Shown here piece after piece: positions 36,240 to 45,222 of a DNA stretch of 64,000 nucleotides (position 1 is the stretch's first letter; each line of letters opens with the position of its first letter). The translations under genes were made by a program, and so were the position numbers. Under the pieces are notes generated by a model. It was given only the letters and a program-made list of their open reading frames with translations. It did no database searches and was not told where the DNA came from. Source of the stretch: Ammoniphilus sp. CFH 90114 (GTDB lineage Bacteria; Bacillota; Bacilli; Aneurinibacillales; RAOX-1); the NCBI RefSeq assembly GCF_004123195.1, contig NZ_SDLI01000002.1:186267-250266 (forward strand). Direction: 5' to 3'.

Positions 36240-37070
36240 TTAGAAGCCAATTAAGGCACTGAACGCTTCTTGTAGTTGTTTGGTTACGGCACCTGGTGTT
36301 CCGTTTTTTACGGGTTTTCCGTCTAATGTAACAATAGGCATGACCTCAGAGGTCGTACTCGTTAAGAAGAGTTCGTCAGCCTGATGCAATTCTTCTAGGC
36401 TAAATGGCGCCTCAATAACTTCGATATTTAGCTTCGCAGCTAGCTCAAGTACGACGATTCTTGAGATACCGCCTAAGATAAGATTACCGAGAGGGTGCGT
36501 ATAGAGCTTGTTGTCCCGAACCATGAATAAGTTGGATGCACTTCCCTCAGTCACGGTGCCGTTACGATGCTGGATGGCTTCAAAAGCGCCTTGTTCCGCT
36601 GCTTTTTGTTTTGCAAGTACACTGCCAAGCAAGTTCAGACTCTTGATGTCACAACGAAGCCAGCGCAGATCTTCTGTAATGATGGCAGCTACTCCATTCT
36701 TCATGGACTCTACAGGCCGTGGTCTACGAGTCACATAGCCCGTTAATACGGGGTGAGACTCTTCAGGGAAAGGATGATTTCGTGGGGCATATCCACGAGT
36801 GACTTGAAAGTAGATTTGTCCGTTAGAAAGTTGATGGTGTTCGATTAGTTTATGTAGATTGTCTTGTAATTTTTCTAGGGTGACGGGCAAGGTAATCCCA
36901 ATTTGATTTGCACTGTATTCAAACCGAGTAAGGTGCTCTTGGAGGCGGAAGATCTCTCCTTCATAAATGCTAACTACTTCATAGACGCCATCACCAAACT
37001 GATATCCTCTGTCTTCAATATCGATGCGTACGTCTTCCCGGTCAACCAACCTATCGTTATACAGTATCAT
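36240..37070 (-). CDS. dat: D-amino acid aminotransferase
   Basis: 276-aa fold-type IV PLP enzyme, converts D-alanine and 2-oxoglutarate to pyruvate and D-glutamate for peptidoglycan. Seen: DIEDRGYQFGDGVYEVVSIY, VTRGYAPRNHPFP, RCDIKSLNLLGSVLAKQKA with the PLP lysine, NGTVTEGSASNLFMV and FLTSTTSEVMPIV. Length and motifs agree with Bacillus Dat. It is divergent from nrdJ across a 211-base gap in which no clear NrdR box pair was seen. Confidence 0.93.
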   Translation of the reverse strand: MILYNDRLVDREDVRIDIEDRGYQFGDGVYEVVSIYEGEIFRLQEHLTRFEYSANQIGITLPVTLEKLQDNLHKLIEHHQLSNGQIYFQVTRGYAPRNHPFPEESHPVLTGYVTRRPRPVESMKNGVAAIITEDLRWLRCDIKSLNLLGSVLAKQKAAEQGAFEAIQHRNGTVTEGSASNLFMVRDNKLYTHPLGNLILGGISRIVVLELAAKLNIEVIEAPFSLEELHQADELFLTSTTSEVMPIVTLDGKPVKNGTPGAVTKQLQEAFSALIGF

Positions 37071-37281
37071 GGGTGGTTCAGCCTTCTTTCATCAATAGAG
37101 TATTAAACCATTTTTCTTCACATAATCCACATTATGCACAACATCTAGTAGAAATGCAAAAACACCTTGTCAATATGTTGAATGAAGTTAAGGTGTATGG
37201 TATCTTTAACTATACCTGCGTAATCACTACTTTATCAAACATCATAGAGTTAGGTCAATTTAATATATTGGAGGACTAAGG

Positions 37282-38338
37282 ATGGAATTAACGAAGAATA
37301 CATATCGCTTGGAGGGTCTAAGCGAGAAGATCTTCTTAGACCGATATGCGATGAAAGATCTTGATCCTGATCATGTAACCGAAGGGGATACTGTTATTTG
37401 CTTAACGAAGGATGATCCGAAGTTCCCTCAAAAAGAAGTCGGTGTGGTCACCAAGCGTAATGGGAATGACGTTACTGTTAAGTTACGCAGTGGAGAAGAG
37501 ATCGTTACCATTCCTGAACGAATGATTAGAACTCTCGAAGAGACTCCAGATAAAATGTGGGACAGGCTAGCGAAGACCATGTCCCGTTGCGAACAAACCC
37601 CTGATAAACAACAAGAATGGGAAAATAAATTCAGATATCTATTAGACGATTGGAAGCTAGTTCCTGGAGGACGTATTGCTGCAGGAGCCGGAACTAACGA
37701 TGAACTAACCTTATTTAATTGTTACGTTATCCCGTCTCCTCACGATAGCCGTGGCGGCATCATGACGACCCTCACTGAAATGACGGAGATCATGTCACGA
37801 GGCGGTGGTGTAGGAATTAACCTCTCCTCACTCCGTCCTAGAAGAGCCCTTGTAAAGGGCGTGAATGGTTCTTCTAGCGGTTCTGTCAGCTGGGGTGGAT
37901 TATTTAGTTATACGACAGGATTAATAGAGCAAGGGGGTTCAAGAAGGGGAGCCCTAATGCTAATGCTCTGGGACTGGCACCCGGATGTTCTTGAATTTAT
38001 CACCATCAAGCAAACAGCAGGTCTAGTAACGAATGCGAACCTTTCTGTTTGTGTAAGTAATGCCTTCATGAAGGCTGTAAAAGAAGATTTGGATTGGGAC
38101 TTCGTTTTCCCAGACACGAACGATCCTGACTATGATAAGTTATGGGACGGAAATTTAGAGAAGTGGAAAGAGCTTGGGAAAGCGGTTAAGGTTTATAAAA
38201 CCGTAAAAGCCAGAGAGATCTGGCATACGATTATTGAATCCGCTTGGAAGTCTGCCGAGCCTGGTGTGGTGTTCATGGAATACTATAACCAGATGTCTAA
38301 TTCTTGGTACTTTAATCCCATTATTGCTACGAATCCAT
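37282..38338 (+). CDS. nrdJ: NrdJ, B12-dependent ribonucleoside reductase: exon 1
   Basis: N-terminal 352 codons plus the first base of codon 353 of class II ribonucleotide reductase, which makes deoxyribonucleotides using adenosylcobalamin. Seen: WKLVPGGRIAAGAGTND, LFNCYVIPSPHDSRGG with Cys147 (redox partner cysteine), MSRGGGVGINLSSLRPR and RRGALMLMLWDWHPDVLEFI. The unspliced frame reaches IIATNP and then reads LKVA and a stop inside the intron. Splicing at T38338/G39705 restores NPCGEQ, with Cys353 the predicted thiyl-radical residue and Glu355. Combined product: 840 aa. TTGGAGGA precedes the ATG. Confidence 0.92.
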
Positions 38339-39704
38339 TAAAGGTTGCTTAAATCATATTTCTCATACAAATGGATCTAATATTAATTTTGAGGTGACTT
38401 AAAATTAAGATGAATCTGGATAAGTATGACATCGCGAAACAGCTTTTTCTAGAAGGGAATAGTCCATCAAAGATTGCAAAACAACTACAAATTCCACTAA
38501 CTACGTTACTGTATAACTTGGAAAAAGAAGGATTATATAAAAGAAGAAGAAACGTTACTTTTTCAAAAGAGCAGATCGAGTTAATTAAAAAATTGCGAGA
38601 AAAAAGATATGGTGCCAAGCGTATTGCCAGAGAGCTTAATCTTCCCGTTAGTCGATTATTAGAATTTGTTAGAGATGAACTGTCCGTTGTATGTACTATT
38701 AAAGAAATAAATCGAAGTAAATCTAGAAGAGTTAAATACTCTTTAAATGTGAATTACTTCAATATAGTTGATAGCGAAGAAAAAGCCTATTGGCTTGGCT
38801 TCATTTTTGCAGACGGTCACTTGAATAGAAATCGATTAACGATTAAGCTCGCAACTGAAGATAAAGGACATCTTATTAGGTTTTCTCAAGCGATAGAGTT
38901 TACCGGTAATCCTGTAGATAAGAAAGAGGATACGAATTTTATAAAGGGTTCTGACTCTTCTTTACTAGAGGTGAATTCAACCGAACTTGTTAGAGCATTA
39001 GAAAAATACATTCCAAGTGGAAAAAAATCTGATAAGATTCGCTTGCCTGAATGGTTAGATGATTCCTTGCTAAGGCACTTTATACGTGGCTATTTTGACG
39101 GAGATGGGTATGTAATTTCCACCCGAAAAAAATTGGGGTTTTGTGGGAATATCTTCTTTCTTCAATCTTTAAAAACGAAGTTTTTTAAATACGGAATTGT
39201 AGCCGAAAAGGATGGATATTTTCAGAATAGGAAGGGTACATATGCTGAACTGGTGTTTGGTTCTAAGGCATCAGTAAGCATATCGCGGTTCATGTATGAG
39301 AATGCATATATATATTTGGAGCGAAAAAAAAATGATTTAAACAAAAACCATAGTGGATGTAAAACCTCTTGAATTGCTGGAAGTTCCTTAGAGTCATATG
39401 AACCACAACGTGATTGGAAACGGTGAGCGTGATGGTTCGAAAATCATATGAATTGGATAATCAGCAGCGAAGCGCCTAAGGGAAGTAATTCCTATGGTGA
39501 ACGTTCAACGACCATCGAAACCGTAAAAAGATTAAAATCTTTTTATAAGGGAGTAGAGTAGGTTACCAAGTGCTTAATGGGTAGCCGAAGTGGGAGGGAC
39601 GGTAAACGAATGCCGTTATGATATGGTCTGTTCTGTATTGAAAGATACAGCTGTGAATAACACAGGAGGGTTGGTTTAGCACACTAACGCTTTAACGTAT
39701 AAAG
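38339..39704 (+). mobile_element. Group I intron in nrdJ with LAGLIDADG homing endonuclease
   Basis: 1366-base self-splicing-type intron. The core near the 3' side has P-like AATTGCTGGAAG (39373-39384), Q-like AATCAGCAGCGAAGC, R-like GTTCAACGACCATCGAAA, and S-like ATGATATGGTCTG; P8 is probably ACGG..CCGT. Exon 1 end AUCCAU (38333-38338) pairs with the guide GUGGAU (39353-39358) with the usual U-G at the splice site; the adjacent CCAU (39348-39351) pairs with exon 2 GUGG (39705-39708) as P10. The intron ends in G39704. Excision restores the conserved NPCGEQ codons exactly. Confidence 0.93.
38410..39372 (+). CDS. LAGLIDADG homing endonuclease in the nrdJ intron
   Basis: 320 aa. N-terminal 100 residues hold two helix-turn-helix-like segments (NSPSKIAKQLQIPLTTLLYN and YGAKRIARELNLPVSRLLEF). 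Two LAGLIDADG motifs follow: YWLGFIFADGHLN near residue 130 and FIRGYFDGDGYV near 225, so one chain can make both half sites. It should cut intronless nrdJ at the splice junction to spread the intron. GAGGTGA lies about 13 bases before the ATG. The last codons contain the intron guide sequence and P3 strand, so protein and ribozyme overlap. The composition is more AT-rich than the flanking exons. Confidence 0.9.
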   Translation: MNLDKYDIAKQLFLEGNSPSKIAKQLQIPLTTLLYNLEKEGLYKRRRNVTFSKEQIELIKKLREKRYGAKRIARELNLPVSRLLEFVRDELSVVCTIKEINRSKSRRVKYSLNVNYFNIVDSEEKAYWLGFIFADGHLNRNRLTIKLATEDKGHLIRFSQAIEFTGNPVDKKEDTNFIKGSDSSLLEVNSTELVRALEKYIPSGKKSDKIRLPEWLDDSLLRHFIRGYFDGDGYVISTRKKLGFCGNIFFLQSLKTKFFKYGIVAEKDGYFQNRKGTYAELVFGSKASVSISRFMYENAYIYLERKKNDLNKNHSGCKTS

Positions 39705-41170
39705 GTGGAGAACAAGGCCTCCCAGGATGGGGTGTCTGCAATCTTTCTGCTATTAATCTATCAAAATTCTACGATGAAGAAAATCATGATGTGGCGTGGG
39801 ATGAACTAGCGCAATGTGTAAACTATTCTGTTCGTTTCCTAGACAATGTTATCGATACGACACCATATCATTTTGAAGAAAATAAAGAGAATCAACAAAG
39901 AGAACGTCGTGTAGGCTTAGGCAGTATGGGTCTGGCTGAATTGTTAATTAAACTTAATATCCGTTATGGCAGTCCCGAATCTCTTGAATTCTTAGATAAA
40001 CTCTATGGATTTATGGCTCGTGAATCCTACCTTGCATCTGCAGAAATTGCATCTGAAAAAGGATCCTTCCAAGCCTTTGAAGCAGAGAAATTCTTACAAA
40101 GCGGATTTATGAAAAACTTGGCTTCTACTTATCCTGAAGTTGGTGTTGCGATCCAAGAGAAGGGAATTCGTAATGTAACAGTGATCACCCAGGCTCCTAC
40201 TGGTTCAACAGGAACCATGGTTGGCACAAGTACGGGGATAGAACCTTACTTTGCATTCGAATACTTCCGCCAAAGTCGTCTTGGCATGGACAAGCAATAT
40301 GTTCCTATCGCTCAAAACTGGGTCAATGAAAACCCGGGTCAAGAGTTACCATTCTATTTCGTTACGGCACAAGATCTATCTGCTGAAGATCATGTTCGCG
40401 TACAAGCGGTTATTCAGCGTTGGGTAGACAGCTCCATTTCTAAAACAGCAAATGCTCCGAATGACTTTACGGTAGAAGACACGAAGAGACTCTATGAACT
40501 TGCATTTGAACTAGGATGTAAGGGAGTAACGATTTATCGTGACGGAAGTCGTGATGTACAGGTTCTATCTACGGAGAAGAAGGATAAACCTGAAGAGAAG
40601 AAACAAGTTGCAGAAGTGAAAGTAAAGCCATTAACGGAGAAGGAAAAAGAATACCAGCGCAGACCTCAAATCCTACAAGGTGCAACGTACAAGATGAATA
40701 CACCTTTAGGAAAGGCGTATATTACGATTAATGATTCCAATCATGCACCATTTGAGGTTATCGTAAACGTAGGAAAAGCAGGTTCAGATGTCTTTGCCAT
40801 GTCCGAGGCCCTTGGACGCGTAGCTACCCTATTCTTACGATTTGGAGAGCTTCCAGACGGTAATAAAGCTCGTTTATTGATCAAGCACTTAAAGGGGATC
40901 GGTGGAACGGGAGCTGTTGGATTTGGACCTAACCGCGTTGAATCCGTTGCCGATGCTGTAGCAAAAGCTATGGAATTGCACTTGGATGGACCAGATACCA
41001 ATGGTTTGATCGCAGCTACGGAAGCCCCAGTGATCGAAGAAAAAGATATCCATGATGATCATTTTGATTTCGGAGTAAAAGATATTTGCCCGTCATGCGG
41101 AGCCGCATCTCTAGTAAACAGTGAAGGTTGCAAGAGTTGTACCAACTGCGGGTATAGTCGTTGTGGGTAG
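39705..41170 (+). CDS. nrdJ: NrdJ, B12-dependent ribonucleoside reductase: exon 2
   Basis: Last two bases of codon 353 plus 487 codons. It begins with GEQGLPGWGVCNLSAINL after splicing, then VGLGSMGLAELLIKLNIRYG, TQAPTGSTGTMVGTSTGIEP (substrate/phosphate loop) and KTANAPNDFTVEDTKRLYEL. After a Lys/Glu-rich linker comes a TSCPB-type domain (AYITINDSNHAPFEVIVNVG), and the end ICPSCGAASLVNSEGC..CTNCGYSRCG is a zinc-binding/redox-active cysteine tail. An ATG at 39791 is internal and is not the true start. No other ribonucleotide reductase gene is in the window. Confidence 0.92.
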
Positions 41171-41220
41171 TAGGTTTTAATAGAATATAGATTTGTTTAT
41201 TGTTGTAAATCGAGTAAATC

Positions 41221-41410
41221 GTCACCAAGTTTGAGATACACGTCAGATAGTTTGAGACAAAGAACTTAAACAAAGCCTGATGTGTCAAGATTAAAATTCA
41301 TATAGTTTGAGACAACCACACCAACGATAAAATAAAGGCATCTAGAGGTATATTATAGGCTCTAGGTGCCTTTTATTTTGGGATAAATATTGTCATATAG
41401 TTTGAGAAAA
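41221..41410. repeat. Four short direct repeats (TCA-ATAGTTTGAGACAA)
   Basis: Copies of a 19-mer of consensus GTCAKATAGTTTGAGACAA lie at 41221 (diverged), 41242, 41297 and 41392, in the same orientation. They occupy a 674-base stretch (41171-41844) with no supported gene. Multiple short terminal repeats of this type suggest the end of a lost insertion element, perhaps IS21-like (inference). Confidence 0.6.
41329..41380. terminator. Long hairpin, terminator-like
   Basis: AAAATAAAGGCATCTAGAG pairs with CTCTAGGTGCCTTTTATTTT around a 12-base loop, between the third and fourth direct repeats. It probably terminates nrdJ transcripts, about 160 bases past the stop. Confidence 0.65.
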
Positions 41411-41482
41411 TTTCTTTCCTAAGGACGTAAATAATTTATTTTCAATTATACAGAATAACGAAAATTAACAACACATGTTATT

Positions 41483-41511
41483 AATCATACACAATGCCGT
41501 TGTGTATGATT
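41483..41511. repeat. Perfect 12-bp inverted repeat
   Basis: AATCATACACAA (41483-41494) and TTGTGTATGATT (41500-41511) flank TGCCG. There is no T-run. A weaker dyad GAGATTTTCT/AGAAAATCTC lies at 41559-41598. No gene nearby is supported. Confidence 0.7.
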
Positions 41512-42318
41512 GTAAAAACTTTATCGTTTCTATAAGGGGAACCGTACCATAGGTAAATGAGATTTTCTCTTTGGCAAAAAAATTGAAAAGAAAATCTCCA
41601 GAGTAGGAATTCCTTTTCCATAATTCTAACTGAATAAATTAGGCTGACATGCTCCTAATAAGTGAAATGTAATCACCCATAAGGTATCAAATGATGGGAA
41701 GCCTTTGTTTTTATAATTCTTGTAAGAAACAGCTCTAGTCTTTAAATAGAACTTCTTAATATAGGTGATTTTTTATGAAGTGTCGTGTTAAATTTATATA
41801 AAAGATTGTGAAATGATGTACTAACACAACACATTTCTTTAGTTTTGAAAAGGGTATTATTGAACTCTTATCGGAAAAAAACATGCCGAGTCTATTTAGA
41901 TGACATTAAAACATCTATAAACTTTCATGGGGAGAAGATAGAAATAAATAGAAACACTCTTCTTGATAGGATAATAAGCGACATCGAAAAAGAACAAGTA
42001 TTGATGGTAACTGGTGTATTGACCGCAATAACTGTAAGAATTATAATTACAGTATTGTATTCCTCTTAGAAAATGGATAAAGTAGATGCTTTAGAAGGGC
42101 TTTTGAACAATGTCTTTATAGACTTTAATCTAACTGTAATAATATTTATAACAATAAGTAGAGGCGACTTTTGAAAGAATATAAATAGTAATTGACAAAA
42201 GCGGGGAGCAGTTCAGTTGGAAAGATTAACTCTATCATCAACCGTAAACAAAAATATTGACAAGTGACTCCACGGTTGTTTTGTTGGGGAATACTTTATA
42301 TATAAAGGAGACTTAATA

Positions 42319-42675
42319 ATGTTAGAACAATTGACGTTATTTACTAATCCTAGTGATACCTCTTGCCGGAAAGTAAAAGCCATTTTAAAAGAAAAAGGGG
42401 TATCATTTGTAGAACGCCATCTATTTCGTGATCCGCCAACGGAAGTAGAATTGTTAGAAATGTTGAAATTGACCACAAATGGGATTGATGAAATTTTATC
42501 CAAGCGCAGCCAAACTTTTAAAAACTTAAACGTGGATATAGAGGAATTGAGATTCTTCGAGGCACTCCATTTACTTAGCGAAGAGCCTAAACTCCTACGC
42601 AGGCCACTTCTTATGGATGGAGAGAAACTCATTATTGGATTAAACCGGGAAGCTTTAGAAGACCTATCTGCATAA
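42319..42675 (+). CDS. Spx/ArsC-family protein with broken CxxC
   Basis: 118 aa aligning throughout with Spx, the RNA-polymerase-binding redox regulator: LTLFTNPSDTSCRKVKAIL, FVERHLFRDPPTEVELLEML, LKLTTNGIDEILSKRSQ and LLRRPLLMDGEKLIIG. In Spx the switch is CTSC; here it is D13-T-S-C16, so only the second cysteine remains and a disulfide switch cannot form. It also lacks the C-terminal tail of Spx (about 131 aa). AAAGGAG lies about 9 bases before the ATG. It may be a redox-blind paralogue acting on RNA polymerase (inference). It stands alone. Confidence 0.85.
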   Translation: MLEQLTLFTNPSDTSCRKVKAILKEKGVSFVERHLFRDPPTEVELLEMLKLTTNGIDEILSKRSQTFKNLNVDIEELRFFEALHLLSEEPKLLRRPLLMDGEKLIIGLNREALEDLSA

Positions 42676-42758
42676 AAAAATGCTCTGCACCTTACCATGT
42701 GATAAGGGACTGACCGTGAGTGGAGTAATAATCTATATCTATGTTTGAAAGGGGATGA

Positions 42759-43064
42759 ATGAAAATAGTTACGGAAGTATTTTTAGATGAAGTTAAATTA
42801 AAGGTTACTGACTATCGAGAAAATGTGATTTGCGACCCGATTTCTAAAAAGGAATTGCATCATATAGCTATTGAGTTTAAAGTCACAAGCGAAGAGTACC
42901 ATAAGGTCACTACATTATTATATGAGCAAAATTTTAACGTGAAGGTTCCTCTGACCAAGCTCGAATTCAGAGGAACGATCGCGAATTACTCGACTTCAAT
43001 CACAAACCTGTATAAGGAAGATGAAGTGGGTATATTCAAATTAGAGCTTATGGAGATGAGGTAA
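42759..43064 (+). CDS. DUF3219 (YkvR-like) protein
   Basis: 101-aa small soluble protein, strand-rich: KIVTEVFLDEVKLKVTDYRE, HIAIEFKVTSEEYHKVTTLL, and YSTSITNLYKEDEVGIFKLEL. The pattern fits the DUF3219/YkvR family of Bacillus, function unknown. AAAGGGG precedes the ATG by about 6 bases; a terminator lies 14 bases past the stop. Confidence 0.7.
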   Translation: MKIVTEVFLDEVKLKVTDYRENVICDPISKKELHHIAIEFKVTSEEYHKVTTLLYEQNFNVKVPLTKLEFRGTIANYSTSITNLYKEDEVGIFKLELMEMR

Positions 43065-43077
43065 GTTAGGCAATCGA

Positions 43078-43106
43078 AGAGTCCCCGGATTCAGGGACTC
43101 TTTTTC
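43078..43106 (+). terminator. Rho-independent terminator
   Basis: AGAGTCCC/GGGACTCT with an eight-base loop and a following T-run. Confidence 0.85.
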
Positions 43107-43308
43107 GGTCTATCAGAATTTATAAATTTGATGGTATCTATTTAGATATAAGGGCAACTAGGGTCTCCTACCTTGACATCAAGATTGGAGACTGCCGCAC
43201 AACTCAGTTGACATAAAACGTCAAATGGAATTTCTGCGCACAGGCTTGGGGCCAGCCAAGGAATCCTTTATAATTCTTTCAGTAAACGAGTGCTAGGAGG
43301 CGAATGAA

Positions 43309-44316
43309 TTGAAACTCAGTATTTTAGACCAATCCCCGATTTCTTCTGGATCGACCGCTCGGCAAGCTTTATACGAATCAATGAATTTGGCCCAACTCGG
43401 CGAACAATTAGGATATACTCGCTATTGGATCGCTGAGCATCATGATATTCCTGGACTTGCTTGTTCATCCCCGGAGGTAATGCTAGGCTATGTTGGAGCT
43501 AATACAAAACACATTCGACTGGGATCTGGAGCCGTTCTGCTGCCGAACCATAAGCCTTATAAAATAGCTGAAACCTATAACCTGCTGGCCAACCTATTTC
43601 CGGGGCGCGTGGATATCGGAATAGGCCGAGCACCAGGAGGATCGGCTGAAGCCAGCATGGCTCTTTCTGACAACTTTTTGGAGCAAGTTCGTAAACTGCC
43701 TGAATCTCTAAAAGATCTCCTTCATTTCATTCATGAGGATTTTCCTTCCGATCACCTATTTTCAAAAATTTCTGCATCTCCTCTTCCTCCGATCCCCCCT
43801 GAGGTGTGGCTTCTTGGAACAAGTGAAAAGAGCGCCATATTGGCAGCAGAGTATGGAATCGCCTATGCCTTTGGTCAATTCATGAGCGAAAAAGACGGAA
43901 GCTTAATCATGAAAACATATATCGAAAATTTCAAAGCAACAAACAGGTTACAGCAACCAATAACCATCGTGGCTGTTTCGGCCATTTGTGCCGATACAAC
44001 GGAAAGTGCTGAAGAATTGGCTTTAAGCGAACTGACGTGGAAGATGCAGATGGCCAAAGGGGAAGGGAAGACAGGGATCCCTTCCATTGAAGAAGCCAAA
44101 CAATATCTTGGTCGGAACGGCGAGAAAGAACAACTGAAGGACATGCGAAAGCTGATGGTGATCGGCAATCCGCGGGAAGTCAAAGACCAACTGAGTCAAA
44201 TCCAGACCCTGTACCAAGCCGACGAAATCATGATTGTAACGATTACCCATCGCTTTGAAGATCGTCTTCGTTCCTATGAGCTTATCGCAAAAGAGTTATG
44301 GGGAAATCCTAGGTGA
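43309..44316 (+). CDS. LLM-class flavin oxidoreductase (luciferase-like)
   Basis: 335-aa TIM-barrel flavoprotein of the bacterial-luciferase family, MsnO8 type: SILDQSPISSGSTARQAL, RYWIAEHHDIPGLACSSPEV, RLGSGAVLLPNHKPYKIAE, and LFPGRVDIGIGRAPGG. It would use reduced FMN or F420-like cofactor to oxidise an unknown small molecule. The TTG start has AGGAGG about 10 bases upstream. It stands alone at the left edge of a decayed region. No luxB-like partner is present, so light emission is not implied. Confidence 0.88.
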   Translation: MKLSILDQSPISSGSTARQALYESMNLAQLGEQLGYTRYWIAEHHDIPGLACSSPEVMLGYVGANTKHIRLGSGAVLLPNHKPYKIAETYNLLANLFPGRVDIGIGRAPGGSAEASMALSDNFLEQVRKLPESLKDLLHFIHEDFPSDHLFSKISASPLPPIPPEVWLLGTSEKSAILAAEYGIAYAFGQFMSEKDGSLIMKTYIENFKATNRLQQPITIVAVSAICADTTESAEELALSELTWKMQMAKGEGKTGIPSIEEAKQYLGRNGEKEQLKDMRKLMVIGNPREVKDQLSQIQTLYQADEIMIVTITHRFEDRLRSYELIAKELWGNPR

Positions 44317-44324
44317 TGTATAAC

Positions 44325-44740
44325 CTATATACTCTGAAAAGACATAACCAGAGGTCTCCAAACCCCATTCTTTCCTTTTTGTAAAGAAAAAGGGCTTTTC
44401 CAGCCATAATACTTGCCTTTTGTTGCAACAGCCAGGACGTTCGTGAGAATAAAAGCGATCACTGCTGCAAACGGAGCTGCAATATTCTGAAGGGTTGCTC
44501 CCATGTAACCGAACACGGCGAGCGATCCGATAACGCTCGATAGGAGCAGGGAGAATGGCTAAAGCTAAAAACAAGATGAAGCGGTTGCTGCTTCAGGTAC
44601 AGCGGCAAAAGTATTGCCTACTAGGATGATAAATACCCCAACGATTAGAATCAGTGTAGCGGTAAAGAAAATAAGGAACAAAAGCTGGCCACGTTTTCCG
44701 AGTTCTCTTCGGACGTGGTCCGTGTTTGAACGCAATTGCA
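44325..44740 (-). pseudogene. Decayed membrane transporter(s), CstA-like fragment included
   Basis: The minus strand encodes RRELGKRGQLLFLIFFTATL, then ILIVGVFIILVGNTFAAVPE, resembling CstA-family carriers, interrupted by two stops near 44560; a one-base shift continues as LFLALAIL. Downstream in the original frame comes SVIGSLAVFGYMGATLQNIA and FILTNVLAVATKGKYYGW, a transporter C-terminus of uncertain family. There is no start codon with ribosome site. It is read as one or two eroded transporter genes. Confidence 0.6.
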
Positions 44741-44799
44741 TAGGAGGGAACCATTCCCCAAGTCAAATAGGCATTTGTCTATGTTCAGGCGGTTTAAAG

Positions 44800-45222
44800 T
44801 TAGGCTTGTCGTTTCCGATTTCGATACATGAGCCACTGAAAGCGTACATAACAACCGATACAAAAGCCAAGGATCGCAATGAAAGCAGCTAGGGCTACCA
44901 TAATTGTAAATCCATACGCCAACAACGTCCAATCGGCTAAGTAACCAAGCCACCCTAATAGCAAACAGAGAACAGCGATCTTTTGGTTAAATTGCTGTTG
45001 TTCCCATTCTTCTGGAATATATTCAGAAGGATGCTTTTTTAAAAACAGTTTAGCTACCCGCATAATCGGATTAAATCCAAAAATAAGGCCAGAAATGCCA
45101 GCGGCAAGTGGAATCAGCAGAAACCAACTCTGATTCGTTAACCAGGTCATGACTACACAAAGAACGATTACCCATTGATTCGTACGTACGAGTGGTCGTG
45201 GAATAGAAAGAGGCTTTTCCAA
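44800..45222 (-). CDS. DUF4395-type membrane protein
   Basis: 140 aa, about four membrane helices in two pairs: VRTNQWVIVLCVVMTWLTNQ, SWFLLIPLAAGISGLIFGFN, then VLCLLLGWLGYLADWTLLAY and VALAAFIAILGFCIGCYVRF. The R-x-NQW start and FGFNPIMRVAKLF between the pairs fit DUF4395. Function unknown. The AGGGGGGAAA ribosome site lies upstream of the start. Its neighbours on both sides are decayed fragments, but this frame is intact. Confidence 0.75.
   Translation of the reverse strand: MEKPLSIPRPLVRTNQWVIVLCVVMTWLTNQSWFLLIPLAAGISGLIFGFNPIMRVAKLFLKKHPSEYIPEEWEQQQFNQKIAVLCLLLGWLGYLADWTLLAYGFTIMVALAAFIAILGFCIGCYVRFQWLMYRNRKRQA

Noticed and set aside
37071-37281. NrdR boxes or a cobalamin riboswitch before nrdJ
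   Set aside because: No convincing paired NrdR motif and no B12-box were seen in the 211-base gap.
38371-38376. ATGGAT as the intron guide sequence
   Set aside because: It pairs with exon 1 but gives U-A at the splice site; GTGGAT at 39353 gives the expected U-G and lies beside the core and a P10 strand.
38339-39704. Intein in NrdJ rather than an intron
   Set aside because: The frame stops 5 codons after the junction, the endonuclease has its own start, and ribozyme core elements and P1/P10 pairing are present.
39791-41170. Separate gene starting at ATG 39791
   Set aside because: It is the continuation of NrdJ exon 2; conserved NrdJ sequence begins 84 bases earlier in the same frame.
41221-41410. 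CRISPR array
   Set aside because: Only four short, diverged copies with uneven spacing and no cas genes.
41845-42069. 74-codon frame starting with TTG in the AT-rich stretch after nrdJ
   Set aside because: No ribosome site, unusual composition and no recognisable domain; treated as chance.
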